A stretch of 64,000 bases of DNA, taken from contig CAZCQH010000029.1 of the NCBI GenBank assembly GCA_964500805.1, positions 7,216 through 71,215 on the forward strand, written 5' to 3'. Positions within the stretch are counted from its first letter, which is position 1, and each line of letters begins with the position of its first letter. The position numbers were made by a program, and so were the translations under genes. The notes beneath the pieces were generated by a model. It was not told the DNA's origin. It did no database searches and saw only the letters and a program-made list of their open reading frames with translations. The stretch comes from Ga0077555 sp964500805. Its GTDB lineage: Bacteria > Pseudomonadota > Alphaproteobacteria > Rhizobiales > Hyphomicrobiaceae. Shown piece after piece: positions 54,376 to 63,454 of the stretch.

Positions 54376-54807
54376 TCAGGCTCGGCGTCCAGCCACCAGC
54401 CAATAGACAAGGCCACCCGCGAATCCCGCCGTGGCAAAGACTTGCCAGAGCGCGCCAGCCTCGAGCAGGCCTGGCCCCGCGCTGCTTCCCCCGGCCGGCA
54501 AGCCCAGCAGCGGGATGATCGCAAGCACGGCACCGCCGCCGACCACATAATAGGTCAGCGACCGGATCCGCACCACCTCGCCAACGATGACCAGCAGCGC
54601 GGCGGGGATGATGCTGACGGCCGCGCCGAGACGCGGCATCGCCTCGAGGATCGAAAGTAGCTCCTCGATCTGCGACATCCCGGATCCGCGGTGCATGACG
54701 TGCGTCGCCCGTTCGAGCCCGAGCGTCAGGAGCACGGCTGCTGCCACAGCGATCGCGAGCAGGCACGCGAGCGGCACCAGGATAAGCCGGCCGATCGCTC
54801 TTCCCAT
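54376..54807 (-). CDS. Hypothetical membrane protein, tandem paralogue 2
   Basis: A 143-residue protein with four hydrophobic helices in the same layout as the preceding gene and the shared C-terminal TAGFxGGLVYW motif followed by a short basic end. The ATG at 54807 is chosen for its GGAG upstream, although one 21 bases earlier is possible. Function unknown. Confidence 0.7.
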   Translation of the reverse strand: MGRAIGRLILVPLACLLAIAVAAAVLLTLGLERATHVMHRGSGMSQIEELLSILEAMPRLGAAVSIIPAALLVIVGEVVRIRSLTYYVVGGGAVLAIIPLLGLPAGGSSAGPGLLEAGALWQVFATAGFAGGLVYWLVAGRRA

Positions 54808-54861
54808 CGTCATCTCCAGGGCACCCATGGCCCGATGCCACGCGATCCCGCCGCGTTGGAG

Positions 54862-56079
<1,218 letters not shown>

Positions 56080-56213
56080 TGTGCTGTTGTGCTGAGCGCG
56101 CGCGATCTGCGCCCTATCTAGCGCCAGACCTCAAAAAGGCAATCGGCAACGCGTGCTTCGTTGCCACGGCGACCACTGGGCGCGTGCCCCTGAAAGGTCC
56201 GCCCACCCGCCAA

Positions 56214-56229
56214 TGTTTCACGTGAAGCA
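56214..56229. promoter_or_regulatory. parS-like centromere site
   Basis: TGTTTCACGTGAAGCA differs from the conserved chromosomal parS consensus TGTTTCACGTGAAACA at one base. The core TTCACGTGAA palindrome is perfect. ParB binds such sites near the replication origin to direct chromosome segregation. Confidence 0.75.
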
Positions 56230-56350
56230 ATGATAAAATTGTATCTAATTTTTCCGCATATTTTGGCCCTGAACAGCCGCCGACACCCGCCGATTTCCAG
56301 CCAAAGCCACATCCCCGACCGTCCCCCCGCCCAGGGAATAGCGAACTTCT

Positions 56351-56404
56351 CGGGTGAATTTCGACGCTGGTGCGTTTTCGGCCCGAGTGGCTAGGGGGGT
56401 AGCC
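56351..56404. repeat. Dispersed 29-mer plus G-loop hairpin, copy 1
   Basis: The 29 bases at 56351-56379 (CGGGTGAATTTCGACGCTGG through TGCGTTTTC) are identical to 58336-58364. Both copies are followed by a small hairpin: here GGCTA-GGGGGG-TAGCC (56389-56404). Confidence 0.8.
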
Positions 56405-56701
56405 TCCAAAAAACACCCCTCTCCAGCCTCAACTGCGTGCAGCGCAGACCCCAAATTCGGGCGTTTTTTCGCTAGGCTGAAATTCCCAAAAATCGGACAC
56501 CCATCCTGCACATGCAACTGCACCGGCGGCTAGCCGGTCGCGAAATCGTCCGAGCTGCAATTTGGGGACTGCCCTTGCAACCTTCAGACCCTGCCGGCGA
56601 CGGGGATGAGGCGGTGTTGAGTGTGCACGCAGATGCATGGCTTTGCACGGACCCGGGCATTTGCGATGATCCGGCAGCTGCCTCTGACCCCGGAGATCTC
56701 C

Positions 56702-58156
56702 ATGGCGCTCTCGCTCACCGAATACGCAAGCCAAGATGCGCTGGGCCTCGCTGATCTCGTCGCCAAGCGTCAGGTGACGCCGAAGGAGCTCGCCGAAACC
56801 GCCGCTAAGGCGATCGCGGCGATCAATCCGGAGATCAACGCCGTCGTCGAAACCTACGCCGACCGCATCGATGGCCTCGACGAGAAGTCGCTCGGCACTG
56901 GCCCCTTCCGCGGCGTGCCGTTCCTGATGAAGGACGTGTTCGGTCACGAAGGCGGCCGCAAGATCGAGTTCGGCAGCCGTCTCTGCCGCGGCATGGTCGC
57001 CGATCGCGACAGCTACTACTGCACCCTCGCCAAAGCCGCTGGCGTGAACATCATCGGCCGCTCGGCGGCACCCGAATACTCCATGTCCGGCACCACCGAA
57101 GGCTCCCTCTACGGCAGCACCTCGAATCCGTGGAAGAAGGGGTACTCCGCCGGTGGGTCAACCGGCGGCGGACAGGCGGCCGTCTCTGCCGGCATCGTGC
57201 CGATGGCACACGGCTCCGACATCGGCGGCTCCATCCGCATCCCGGCAGCCTGGTGCGGCGGGCTTGGGCTCAAGCCCTCGCGCGGGCGCATCTCGTTCGG
57301 CCCCTCGCTCGACGAAAATGGCTTCGGTCTCGCGATGAATTTCGTGCAGGCGAAAACGGTGCGTGATGCCGCCGCGATGCTCGACTGCCTCGCCATCCCG
57401 CAGCCCGGCGACCCCTTCCACATCCCGAAGCCCAATGAGCCCTACGCCGTTGTCTCCCGCGCGAAGCCGCGTCGCCTCAAAGTCGGCTTCACCTTGAAGG
57501 AGCTGATCGGCGTCAAGGTCGACCCCGAGGTGGCCGCCGCCGTGAAGAGCACCGCCAGCCTGCTCAGCCAGATGGGCCACGACGTCTTCGAGCACGATCC
57601 CGAGTTCGGCGGCATTCCTCAGGTGAAGAAGTTCACCGACATGTGGTTCTTCGGATTCGATGCGCGCATCGCGCTCTATGCCTCGAAGACGGGCCTCAAG
57701 CCCGGACCCGAAACGCTCGATCCCGTCATCCTGCAGGTCTGGGAGCACGCGAAACGGCTCACCGCCACCGACTTCTTCGCCGCCGTTGCCGAGGTGAACA
57801 CCGCCCGCCGCCAGCTCGGCAAGTTTTTCTCCACCTGCGACGTGTGGCTCTCGCCGACCGTCCCGCGCGTCGCCGAGCCCTGGGGCAATTACAATCTGAC
57901 GCGCACCGACGTGACAATGGAGAACATCGTCGAGAAGGTCTTTGCCGTGCCCTGCCAGTACACGGTCCCGCACAACCTGATGGGCACGCCGGCGATCTCG
58001 ATACCGCTTGCGCAGCATTCGAGCGGGCTTCCCATCGGCATCCAGCTCGCAGGTCCGCCGGCGACTGAGCACACCCTGCTCCAGCTCACCGCTGCACTCG
58101 AGCAGGCGATGCCCTGGATCGGCCGCGTGCCGCCGCTGCATGTCTCGCGCGCGTGA
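56702..58156 (+). CDS. Amidase (amidase signature family)
   Basis: A 484-residue amidase. The ATG at 56702 has GGAG upstream. The catalytic Lys-Ser-Ser triad is visible as Lys77 in FLMKDVF, Ser153 in SAGGSTGGGQAA and Ser177 in GSDIGGSIRIPAAWCG. The family hydrolyses carboxamides from amino acids, nitrile-derived amides or aryl compounds in the cytoplasm. It is not GatA-like in context (no gatB or gatC). Copies of a dispersed repeat lie on both sides of the gene. Confidence 0.92.
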   Translation: MALSLTEYASQDALGLADLVAKRQVTPKELAETAAKAIAAINPEINAVVETYADRIDGLDEKSLGTGPFRGVPFLMKDVFGHEGGRKIEFGSRLCRGMVADRDSYYCTLAKAAGVNIIGRSAAPEYSMSGTTEGSLYGSTSNPWKKGYSAGGSTGGGQAAVSAGIVPMAHGSDIGGSIRIPAAWCGGLGLKPSRGRISFGPSLDENGFGLAMNFVQAKTVRDAAAMLDCLAIPQPGDPFHIPKPNEPYAVVSRAKPRRLKVGFTLKELIGVKVDPEVAAAVKSTASLLSQMGHDVFEHDPEFGGIPQVKKFTDMWFFGFDARIALYASKTGLKPGPETLDPVILQVWEHAKRLTATDFFAAVAEVNTARRQLGKFFSTCDVWLSPTVPRVAEPWGNYNLTRTDVTMENIVEKVFAVPCQYTVPHNLMGTPAISIPLAQHSSGLPIGIQLAGPPATEHTLLQLTAALEQAMPWIGRVPPLHVSRA

Positions 58157-58197
58157 CGTCGCGCCCGCGCCGCGAATGGGTGGTGCCACGGTGCCAC

Positions 58198-58223
58198 GGG
58201 GTCAGACCCATGGGTCTGACCCC
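58198..58223. repeat. Perfect 26-base palindrome (GGGGTCAGACCC family)
   Basis: Identical to the palindrome at 19864-19889, 38 kb away. It lies 41 bases after the amidase stop and is preceded by a small duplication, GGTGCCAC-GGTGCCAC. Confidence 0.9.
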
Positions 58224-58335
58224 TCTGGGTCTCGTTTTTGTCCCGAAATGCAAGCGCAACTCGCCGCCGACGAGCCAAAAACCGGCATCCGCCCCTCAGC
58301 CCGCCCGAGGTCGCCCTCAGACACCCCCATCTTCA

Positions 58336-58391
58336 CGGGTGAATTTCGACGCTGGTGCGTTTTCCAAGCGAGAAGCTAGGGGGATAGCTTC
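58336..58391. repeat. Dispersed 29-mer plus G-loop hairpin, copy 2
   Basis: The 29-mer at 58336-58364 is identical to copy 1. The hairpin is GAAGCTA-GGGGGA-TAGCTTC (58372-58391). Relative to copy 1 the stem changes on both sides (GG/CC to AA/TT), so pairing is conserved while sequence varies. The 375-base spacer 58157-58531 holds this and the palindrome but no gene. Confidence 0.8.
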
Positions 58392-58531
58392 CAACGCAAT
58401 CGTCGCTCTACGGTGCCTCTACGGCCCGCGGTGAGCGTGCTGCGAGTTAACCAACTTCGTCGCGGTTTCAAGAGGATCACCGCTTAACGAAGGCGCAGTG
58501 GCAGACCATCGCGCAGCCAGTCGCTGCCGCT

Positions 58532-59491
58532 TCACTCCGCGGCCATCGCCGAGTTGTGGCCCAAGAGACCGGCCTTGATCAGCGCCGCCTTGATGCGGCC
58601 GATCTCAGCATCGGAGAGTTTCATCAGCGGCGGGCGGACGGCGGAACACGTGAGCTTGCCCATCAGCACCAGCGCTTCTTTCATGCGGTTGTGCATGTCG
58701 ACCGCGGGCGCGGCGTAGAACACCTCGGCCGTCGCGTGGATGCGATCATTGATGCGTCGCGCCTCGGCGAGATCGTTCTTCTGCACCGCCTCGAAGAGGG
58801 TCGCTTGCAGCCCCGCGATCACGCTGCCGGAGCCCGAAAGGAGGCCACCGCAGCCGAGCACCAGCGACGAGTAGAGCCACGCCGAATGCGTCGAGAGCAC
58901 CGTCACCGGGCGCGGCAGCGATTGCAGCACGCGAATGTTCTGCTCATGCTGCACCGGGTTGTTGCACCAGTCCTTGATCGCCCGCACGGTCGGCACCGCC
59001 TCGGCGAGCTTCACGATCATCTCGGTCGTGTAGCCCTGGTTGATCGCCAGCGGATAATTGAAGGCGATGATGGGAATGTCGCCCGCCGCATCCGCGATCC
59101 GCTTGAAGTGGCCGATCACCATCTCGGGCCGATGCCCCATCGTGAACGGCCCCGGCGGAAAGACGAGCAGCGCCGAGGCACCGCCCGCCGCCGCCTGCTT
59201 GGCGATGCGCGCACCCTCGAGGCTGCCCTCGGCGTAGACGCCATGCACCAGCGGATATTTTGCGCCGATCTCGTCCTGCGCGATCTCCATCACCCGCTTC
59301 TGCTCATCGAGCGTGCACGAGGCGGCCTCGGTCGAATGCGCATTGACCGTGATGGCCGAAAGCCCTCGGTTCGACGTCACGTCCCTGAGATGCGAGCGGA
59401 ACGCCGCTTCGTCGATGTCGAGATCCGGCGTGAACGGCAGCAGCACGGCCGGGATGACGCCCTTCGGCTGGAAGCTCGGGTGGCGCGGCAT
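58532..59491 (-). CDS. DapA-family aldolase/lyase
   Basis: A 319-residue class I aldolase-fold protein of the dihydrodipicolinate synthase/N-acetylneuraminate lyase family. The ATG at 59491 is chosen by homology (KGVIPAVLLPFT follows). Tyr146 in AFNYPL and the Schiff-base Lys173 in RAIKDW are present, as is LLVFPPGPF. The usual glycine-serine-threonine GT(T)G motif is NAHSTEAASC here, so it is not a true DapA and probably acts on another 2-keto acid. Nearby VOC and LLM genes suggest catabolism. Confidence 0.86.
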   Translation of the reverse strand: MPRHPSFQPKGVIPAVLLPFTPDLDIDEAAFRSHLRDVTSNRGLSAITVNAHSTEAASCTLDEQKRVMEIAQDEIGAKYPLVHGVYAEGSLEGARIAKQAAAGGASALLVFPPGPFTMGHRPEMVIGHFKRIADAAGDIPIIAFNYPLAINQGYTTEMIVKLAEAVPTVRAIKDWCNNPVQHEQNIRVLQSLPRPVTVLSTHSAWLYSSLVLGCGGLLSGSGSVIAGLQATLFEAVQKNDLAEARRINDRIHATAEVFYAAPAVDMHNRMKEALVLMGKLTCSAVRPPLMKLSDAEIGRIKAALIKAGLLGHNSAMAAE

Positions 59492-59648
59492 GGGAAACTC
59501 CCTCGAGTCGATCGGCGCAAATCGGGAGGCGCATCGTAGGCGATCGGCGGGGGTTGGCAACACCGTTCCCGCATGACGATGGGTCTATCCGGTCGGCCAG
59601 CGCCGATAGTAGGCTTGACCCGACGGGATCAGCGACAGGAGGAGCCCT

Positions 59649-60182
59649 ATGAGCCGCATCTATGGCGAGATCCGCCAGCTCGGCTATGTCGTGCGCGATA
59701 TCGAGGCGGCCATGCAGCACTGGGTGAAGGTGCTGGGCGTGGGCCCGTGGTTCTATGTCGACCGGCTGCCGGTCACGAGCTTCTTTTACCAGGGCCGACC
59801 GTCCAATCCGCACGTCTCGATCGCCCTCGCCAACTCCGGCGCGGCGCAGATCGAGCTGATCCAGCAGCGCGACGATGCCCCGTCCATGTACCGCGATTTC
59901 ATCGCCGCGGGCCGCGAAGGTCTGCAGCACGTGAGCACGTGGCCGACGCCAGCCGAGTACGACGCCATTCTGCAGCACGCGGCCAGGACCAGCGTTCGCA
60001 TCGGCCAGTCAGGCACGACCAATCGCGGGCCGTTCGCGTATCTCGAGACCGAGACCTATCCCGGCACGTGCATGGAGATTGCGGCGATGACCGAGACGCG
60101 GCGGCGCCAGTTCGCCGCCATCGAGGCGGCCGCGCGCGGCTGGGACGGCAACGACCCGATCCGGACCAAGTGGCCGGATTGA
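59649..60182 (+). CDS. VOC family protein
   Basis: A 177-residue glyoxalase-fold protein beginning RIYGEIRQLGYVVRDIEAAMQHWVKVLGVGPWF, the pattern of a two-module VOC family often labelled glyoxalase-like or methylmalonyl-CoA epimerase-like (core LGYVVRDIEAAM). AQIELIQQ and the C-terminal YLETETYPGTCMEIA supply the likely metal glutamates. It is followed after 72 bases by the LLM gene in the same direction. Substrate unknown. Confidence 0.83.
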   Translation: MSRIYGEIRQLGYVVRDIEAAMQHWVKVLGVGPWFYVDRLPVTSFFYQGRPSNPHVSIALANSGAAQIELIQQRDDAPSMYRDFIAAGREGLQHVSTWPTPAEYDAILQHAARTSVRIGQSGTTNRGPFAYLETETYPGTCMEIAAMTETRRRQFAAIEAAARGWDGNDPIRTKWPD

Positions 60183-60254
60183 CGCGGCGCGCCTATCCTC
60201 CAACGGCTTTGATTACACTTCGCAAGCACTCCACTCACTCACTGAGGCCCGTCC

Positions 60255-61163
60255 ATGCCCAAAGACCTGCCAGCCCTGAGCCTCGTCGCCGTTCCAGGAC
60301 GGCGCAAAGCCACCCTCGACATGGCCGCCGAGATCGACCGGCGCGGCTTCGCGGGACTCTGGTGCCCGAGCATTTTCGGCAACATGTCGCTCTGCGAGGC
60401 GCTGGCGCACGTCACCAAGCAGATCACCTTCGCCACATCGATCGCGCCCATCTACTCACGCACCGTCGGCGACTTCGCGCAGAGCGCGGCCTTCATCCAC
60501 GAGATCTCGGGCGGTCGCTTCCGTCTCGGCATCGGCGTCAGCCACGCGCCGTCTCACTTGCGGATGGGCGTGACGGTCGGCAAGCCGCTGGCCGACACCC
60601 GCGCCTTCGTCGCCAAGTACCGTGCTCAGGAGGGTCTCGGCACTTTGCCGCCGGTCGTCCTCGCCACGCTGCGAAAGCAGATGATCGGCCTCGCGGGCGA
60701 GATCGGCGATGGCATGGTGTTCGCCAATGGCTCGCGCTCGCACATGGCTGCCTCGCTGGCCGCTCTGCCGGCGGCAAAGCGCAGCGACCCCGCGTTTTTC
60801 ATCGGCAACATGGTGCCGACCTGCGTCTCGGACGACCGTGCCGCTGCCATGGCCGTCAACCGCAAGACTCTGATCTCGTACACGATGCTGCCGAACTACC
60901 GGAACTACTGGAAGGAAGCCGGTTACGTCGAGGAAATGGAGGCGATCGAGAAAGCCATCGCCGAAAAGCGCACCAACGACATTCCGACGCTCATGTCCGA
61001 CAAGTGGCTCGCCGACTGCACGCTCTTCGGCACCGCCACGCAGGTGCGCGACGGCGTCGAAGCCTGGAAGGCGGCCGGCATCTGGACCCCGATCGTGGTC
61101 CCCTCCTCGGCCGCCGGCAACCAGATGAAAGCCTTCGAGGAAGTGCTCGCGGCGTTCGCGTGA
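60255..61163 (+). CDS. LLM class flavin-dependent oxidoreductase
   Basis: A 302-residue luciferase-like monooxygenase-fold protein. RRGFAGLWCPSIF, ITFATSIAPIYSRTVGDFAQSAAFIHEISGGRFRLGIGVSH (core SGGRFRLGIGVSH) and VVLATLRKQMIGLAGEIGDGMVFAN are typical of the F420-dependent methylene-tetrahydromethanopterin reductase-like branch. It is probably F420- or FMN-dependent and lies downstream of a VOC protein. It is only distantly similar to the LLM gene at 18137. Confidence 0.86.
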   Translation: MPKDLPALSLVAVPGRRKATLDMAAEIDRRGFAGLWCPSIFGNMSLCEALAHVTKQITFATSIAPIYSRTVGDFAQSAAFIHEISGGRFRLGIGVSHAPSHLRMGVTVGKPLADTRAFVAKYRAQEGLGTLPPVVLATLRKQMIGLAGEIGDGMVFANGSRSHMAASLAALPAAKRSDPAFFIGNMVPTCVSDDRAAAMAVNRKTLISYTMLPNYRNYWKEAGYVEEMEAIEKAIAEKRTNDIPTLMSDKWLADCTLFGTATQVRDGVEAWKAAGIWTPIVVPSSAAGNQMKAFEEVLAAFA

Positions 61164-61188
61164 TCCGGGCGGGTTCAAGCGGCCAAGT

Positions 61189-61335
61189 GGGGTCAGAACC
61201 CCTGGCTTAGTGCTGAGGGGTCAGACCCCTGGCTTAGATGCGAATAGCTTTTGCTGAAGCGGTGCTGAGGGGTCAGACCCCTGGCTTAGAGCGGACAGCT
61301 TTTGCTGAAGCGGTTGAGGCCAGGGGTCTGACCCC
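61189..61335. repeat. Array of GGGGTCAGACCC elements with 51/52-base tandem units
   Basis: Four related half-sites occur: GGGGTCAGAACCCC at 61189, GGGGTCAGACCCCT at 61217 and 61269, and an inverted AGGGGTCTGACCCC at 61322. The segment 61211-61262 is repeated nearly exactly at 61263-61313, including TAGCTTTTGCTGAAGCGG. It fills much of the 341-base gap between the LLM gene and the CoA-transferase subunit A gene; the rest shows nothing. Confidence 0.85.
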
Positions 61336-61504
61336 GTCCCACCGTCCTCCCCCGTCCTCCATCCTCCCGCTCTTGCAATACAGATGTTGCCTCGGGTGGA
61401 GCGCTTGTCGCATGTTCGGCGACGGCGTATGACGCGGCGAAAGAGCCGGCGCCGCTGATTGAAATATCGAAGCACGGCGCGATTCACATCAGGGGTCGAT
61501 CACG

Positions 61505-62206
61505 ATGGCAAACAAGGTCTACGCAAGCGCCAAGGCGGCACTCGACGGCGTCATCAAGGACGGCCAGACACTCGCCGTCGGCGGCTTCGGCCTCTGCGGC
61601 ATTCCGGAGGCGCTGATCGCCGCCGTGAAGGACTCCGGCGCCAAGGACCTCACCGCCATCTCGAACAACGCCGGCGTCGACGACTTCGGCCTCGGCATCC
61701 TGCTCAAGACCCGCCAGATCAAGAAAATGATCTCGTCCTACGTCGGCGAGAACAAGGAGTTCGAGCGGCAGTATCTCGCGGGCGAGCTTGAGATCGAGTT
61801 CAATCCGCAGGGCACACTGGCCGAGCGGCTGCGCGCGGGCGGTGCCGGAATCCCTGCATTCTTCACCGCGACCGGCTACGGCACCGATATCGCCAAAGGC
61901 AAGCCGACGGCCGAGTTCGACGGCAAGAAGTACGTGCAGGAGCGGTGGCTCAAGGCCGACATAGCGCTGGTCAAGGCGTGGAAGGGCGACAAGGCCGGCA
62001 ATCTGATCTACCGGATGACGTCGCGGAACTTCAATCCGGTTGTGGCGACCGCCGGCAAGATCACCATCGCCGAGGTCGAGCAGTTGGTCGAGCCCGGCGA
62101 CCTCGATCCCGATCACATCCACACGCCCGGCATCTTCGTCCAGCGCATCGTCTTGAATGCCACACCCGAGAAGCGCATCGAGCAGCGGACGGTGCGGAAG
62201 GCATAG
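61505..62206 (+). CDS. scoA: 3-oxoacid CoA-transferase subunit A
   Basis: A 233-residue class I CoA-transferase alpha subunit of standard length. GQTLAVGGFGLCGIPEALI is the glycine-rich CoA-binding block, followed by SNNAGVDDFGLGILL, the typical KKMISSYVGENKEFERQYL, ELEIEFNPQGTLAERLRAGGAGIPAFFTATG (core NPQGTLAERLRAGGAG), and the KTGD-like region. With subunit B (63455 onward) it transfers CoA from succinyl-CoA to acetoacetate or another 3-oxoacid. The two genes are normally adjacent; here they are 1248 bases apart. Confidence 0.93.
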   Translation: MANKVYASAKAALDGVIKDGQTLAVGGFGLCGIPEALIAAVKDSGAKDLTAISNNAGVDDFGLGILLKTRQIKKMISSYVGENKEFERQYLAGELEIEFNPQGTLAERLRAGGAGIPAFFTATGYGTDIAKGKPTAEFDGKKYVQERWLKADIALVKAWKGDKAGNLIYRMTSRNFNPVVATAGKITIAEVEQLVEPGDLDPDHIHTPGIFVQRIVLNATPEKRIEQRTVRKA

Positions 62207-62223
62207 GCCTATAGGGACTAATC

Positions 62224-62460
62224 ATGACTGACCAAGTTCAAGATTTCATCCATGCCTGGATGCGTCGTATCGACGTCAAGCTTGACCAGATTCTCGACGA
62301 CAACAATGAGTTCAGAACTCGTCTCGGACGTCTCGAGAAGAGTGTCGCCGACGTGCACGTTCAACTCGCCGAGCACTCAGAACGCTTGGATCGCATGCAT
62401 GGGCGCCTAGAACGGATCGAGCGGCGTCTCGACTTGAACGAAGCTGATGCAGTGACCTGA
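62224..62460 (+). CDS. Small coiled-coil protein, hypothetical
   Basis: A 78-residue protein starting 18 bases after scoA. From residue 13 on it shows a heptad pattern of Leu/Ile/Val (VKLDQILDDNNEFRTRLGRLEKS, core LDQILDDNNEF; SERLDRMHGRLERIERRLDL), so it should form a coiled coil. No known function. Similar short heptad proteins are common near mobile segments. Confidence 0.6.
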   Translation: MTDQVQDFIHAWMRRIDVKLDQILDDNNEFRTRLGRLEKSVADVHVQLAEHSERLDRMHGRLERIERRLDLNEADAVT

Positions 62461-62531
62461 GGCGGACAGTTAGGAAGTAGCACGGCAGGGCAAGACAAAG
62501 CTGGCGAGCGTCCATGAAGCTATCGAATAGA

Positions 62532-62652
62532 GTGAGTGGTGAATATTGATTGGTGATTAGACAGCCTCAGTCTCGTACTGGCGGCGCCAACCGCGGATCA
62601 CCACTCATCACTGCACTAATCACCAATCACCAATCACTAATCACCAATCACC
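62532..62652. repeat. Inverted clusters of TGATTGG heptamers, pair 1
   Basis: The left cluster (about 62532-62562) reads GTGAGTGGTGAATATTGATTGG onward in steps of seven (units TGGTGAA, TGATTGG, TGATTAG). The right cluster (about 62597-62652) carries the reverse-complement units CTAATCA, CCAATCA in at least six copies. It runs up to the start of the zinc-ribbon gene at 62662. Confidence 0.8.
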
Positions 62653-62661
62653 CAAGAAACG

Positions 62662-63030
62662 ATGACCGACAAACCCACATTCGACATGGCCCGCCACGCG
62701 CAACTGTTGCGCGAGGCAGTCGCCATCCAGCCGCTCGCCTTCGACCGCCAGGACTTCCAGCTCGACCAGAAGACCAAGACGAAACGCAAGGAAGGCAAGG
62801 CCAGGATCCGCTGCCCGATCTGCACCTGGGCGCCGACCAAGTCGGCCCGCTGGTATTGCTTTCCCATGGGCGCGCCGGAGCATTTCACCGGCGGCTGCGG
62901 CAAGCGCTGGCACACCTTCGACACGCGCGGTCAATGCCCGGGCTGTTCCTATCAGTGGCGCCACACCACCTGCCTCAAGTGCAACGGCACGAGCCTGCAC
63001 GAGGAGTGGTATGAGAAGGCAGAGAAGTGA
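62662..63030 (+). CDS. Small zinc-ribbon-like cysteine-rich protein
   Basis: A 122-residue protein. Cysteine/histidine pairs appear in order: RCPICTW (CxxC), CFPMGAPEHFTGGCGKRWHTF, CPGCSYQWRH (CxxC) and CLKCNG (CxxC). This gives at least two zinc-binding ribbons. It starts in the heptamer repeat region, which replaces a usual ribosome site. No catalytic motif. A nucleic-acid-binding role is the usual inference for such ribbons, but nothing specific can be said. Confidence 0.7.
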   Translation: MTDKPTFDMARHAQLLREAVAIQPLAFDRQDFQLDQKTKTKRKEGKARIRCPICTWAPTKSARWYCFPMGAPEHFTGGCGKRWHTFDTRGQCPGCSYQWRHTTCLKCNGTSLHEEWYEKAEK

Positions 63031-63058
63031 TTGGTGAATAGTGATTGGTGATTGGTGG
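63027..63058. repeat. TGATTGG heptamer cluster left of S23 remnant
   Basis: Reads as consecutive seven-base units TGATTGG, TGAATAG, TGATTGG, TGATTGG, TGG. It overlaps the stop of the zinc-ribbon gene and ends 11 bases before the proposed S23 start. Confidence 0.85.
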
Positions 63059-63068
63059 AGTTTTGGCG

Positions 63069-63390
63069 GTGGCCTCGATCAACTCGCACGAAGATCTGCA
63101 CGTGTGGCAGCTCGGAATGTCACTTGCTGAAAAAACGTATCAACTAACCGGCTCATTTCCGTCAGACGAACGGTATGGCCTGACGGCACAAATGAGACGG
63201 GCGGCAATCTCAATTCCATCGAACATTGCCGAAGGATCAAGGCTCACTGAGAGAACTCGACACGCAACTAGCGTTATCGGTTAGACTGAAAATGGCTCAG
63301 GCAGAAGCTGCCACGCCTTGCCAAGATGTTGCTAGCCAGACGGGAAAGGCATTGCGATCACTAATCCGAAGTCTCGAGCAAAAGATTTGA
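63069..63390 (+). pseudogene. Broken four-helix-bundle (S23/IVP) gene
   Basis: The GTG at 63069, with GGAG upstream, starts SINSHEDLHVWQLGMSLAEKTYQLTGSFP (core HEDLHVWQLGMSLA), then RYGLTAQMRRAAISIPSNIAEGS, the hallmark of 23S rRNA intervening-sequence-type four-helix bundle proteins. Just after IAEGS the frame shifts, about 20 family residues are missing, and the C-terminal helix continues in another frame as LRELDTQLALSVRLKM...TGKALRSLIRSLEQKI. One deletion/frameshift thus inactivated it. It is bracketed by inverted heptamer repeats, which suggests a small mobile unit. Confidence 0.85.
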
Positions 63391-63399
63391 CGTCGGCTA

Positions 63400-63431
63400 A
63401 TTAATCACTAATCACCATTCACTAATCACTC
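63400..63431. repeat. Inverted heptamer cluster right of S23 remnant
   Basis: Units TTAATCA, CTAATCA, CCATTCA, CTAATCA are the reverse complement of the TGATTAG/TGAATGG type in the left cluster at 63027. Together the two clusters bound the S23 remnant as inverted repeats. Confidence 0.85.
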
Positions 63432-63454
63432 GCTTCGACCCCGGAGACCCACCC

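Larger units (their letters stand above)
56080..56701. other. 622-base spacer with parS site and repeat element
   Basis: No protein gene is supported. It contains a parS-like site (56214-56229), an AT-rich patch directly after it (about 56228-56265), and one copy of the 29-mer plus hairpin repeat (56351-56404). It separates divergent rlmN and amidase genes. Confidence 0.6.

Noticed and set aside
62532..63431. Heptamer repeats considered as a CRISPR or origin iteron array
   Set aside because: Units are 7 bases, directly abutting and inverted in pairs around a gene. No spacers, Cas genes or Rep protein are present.
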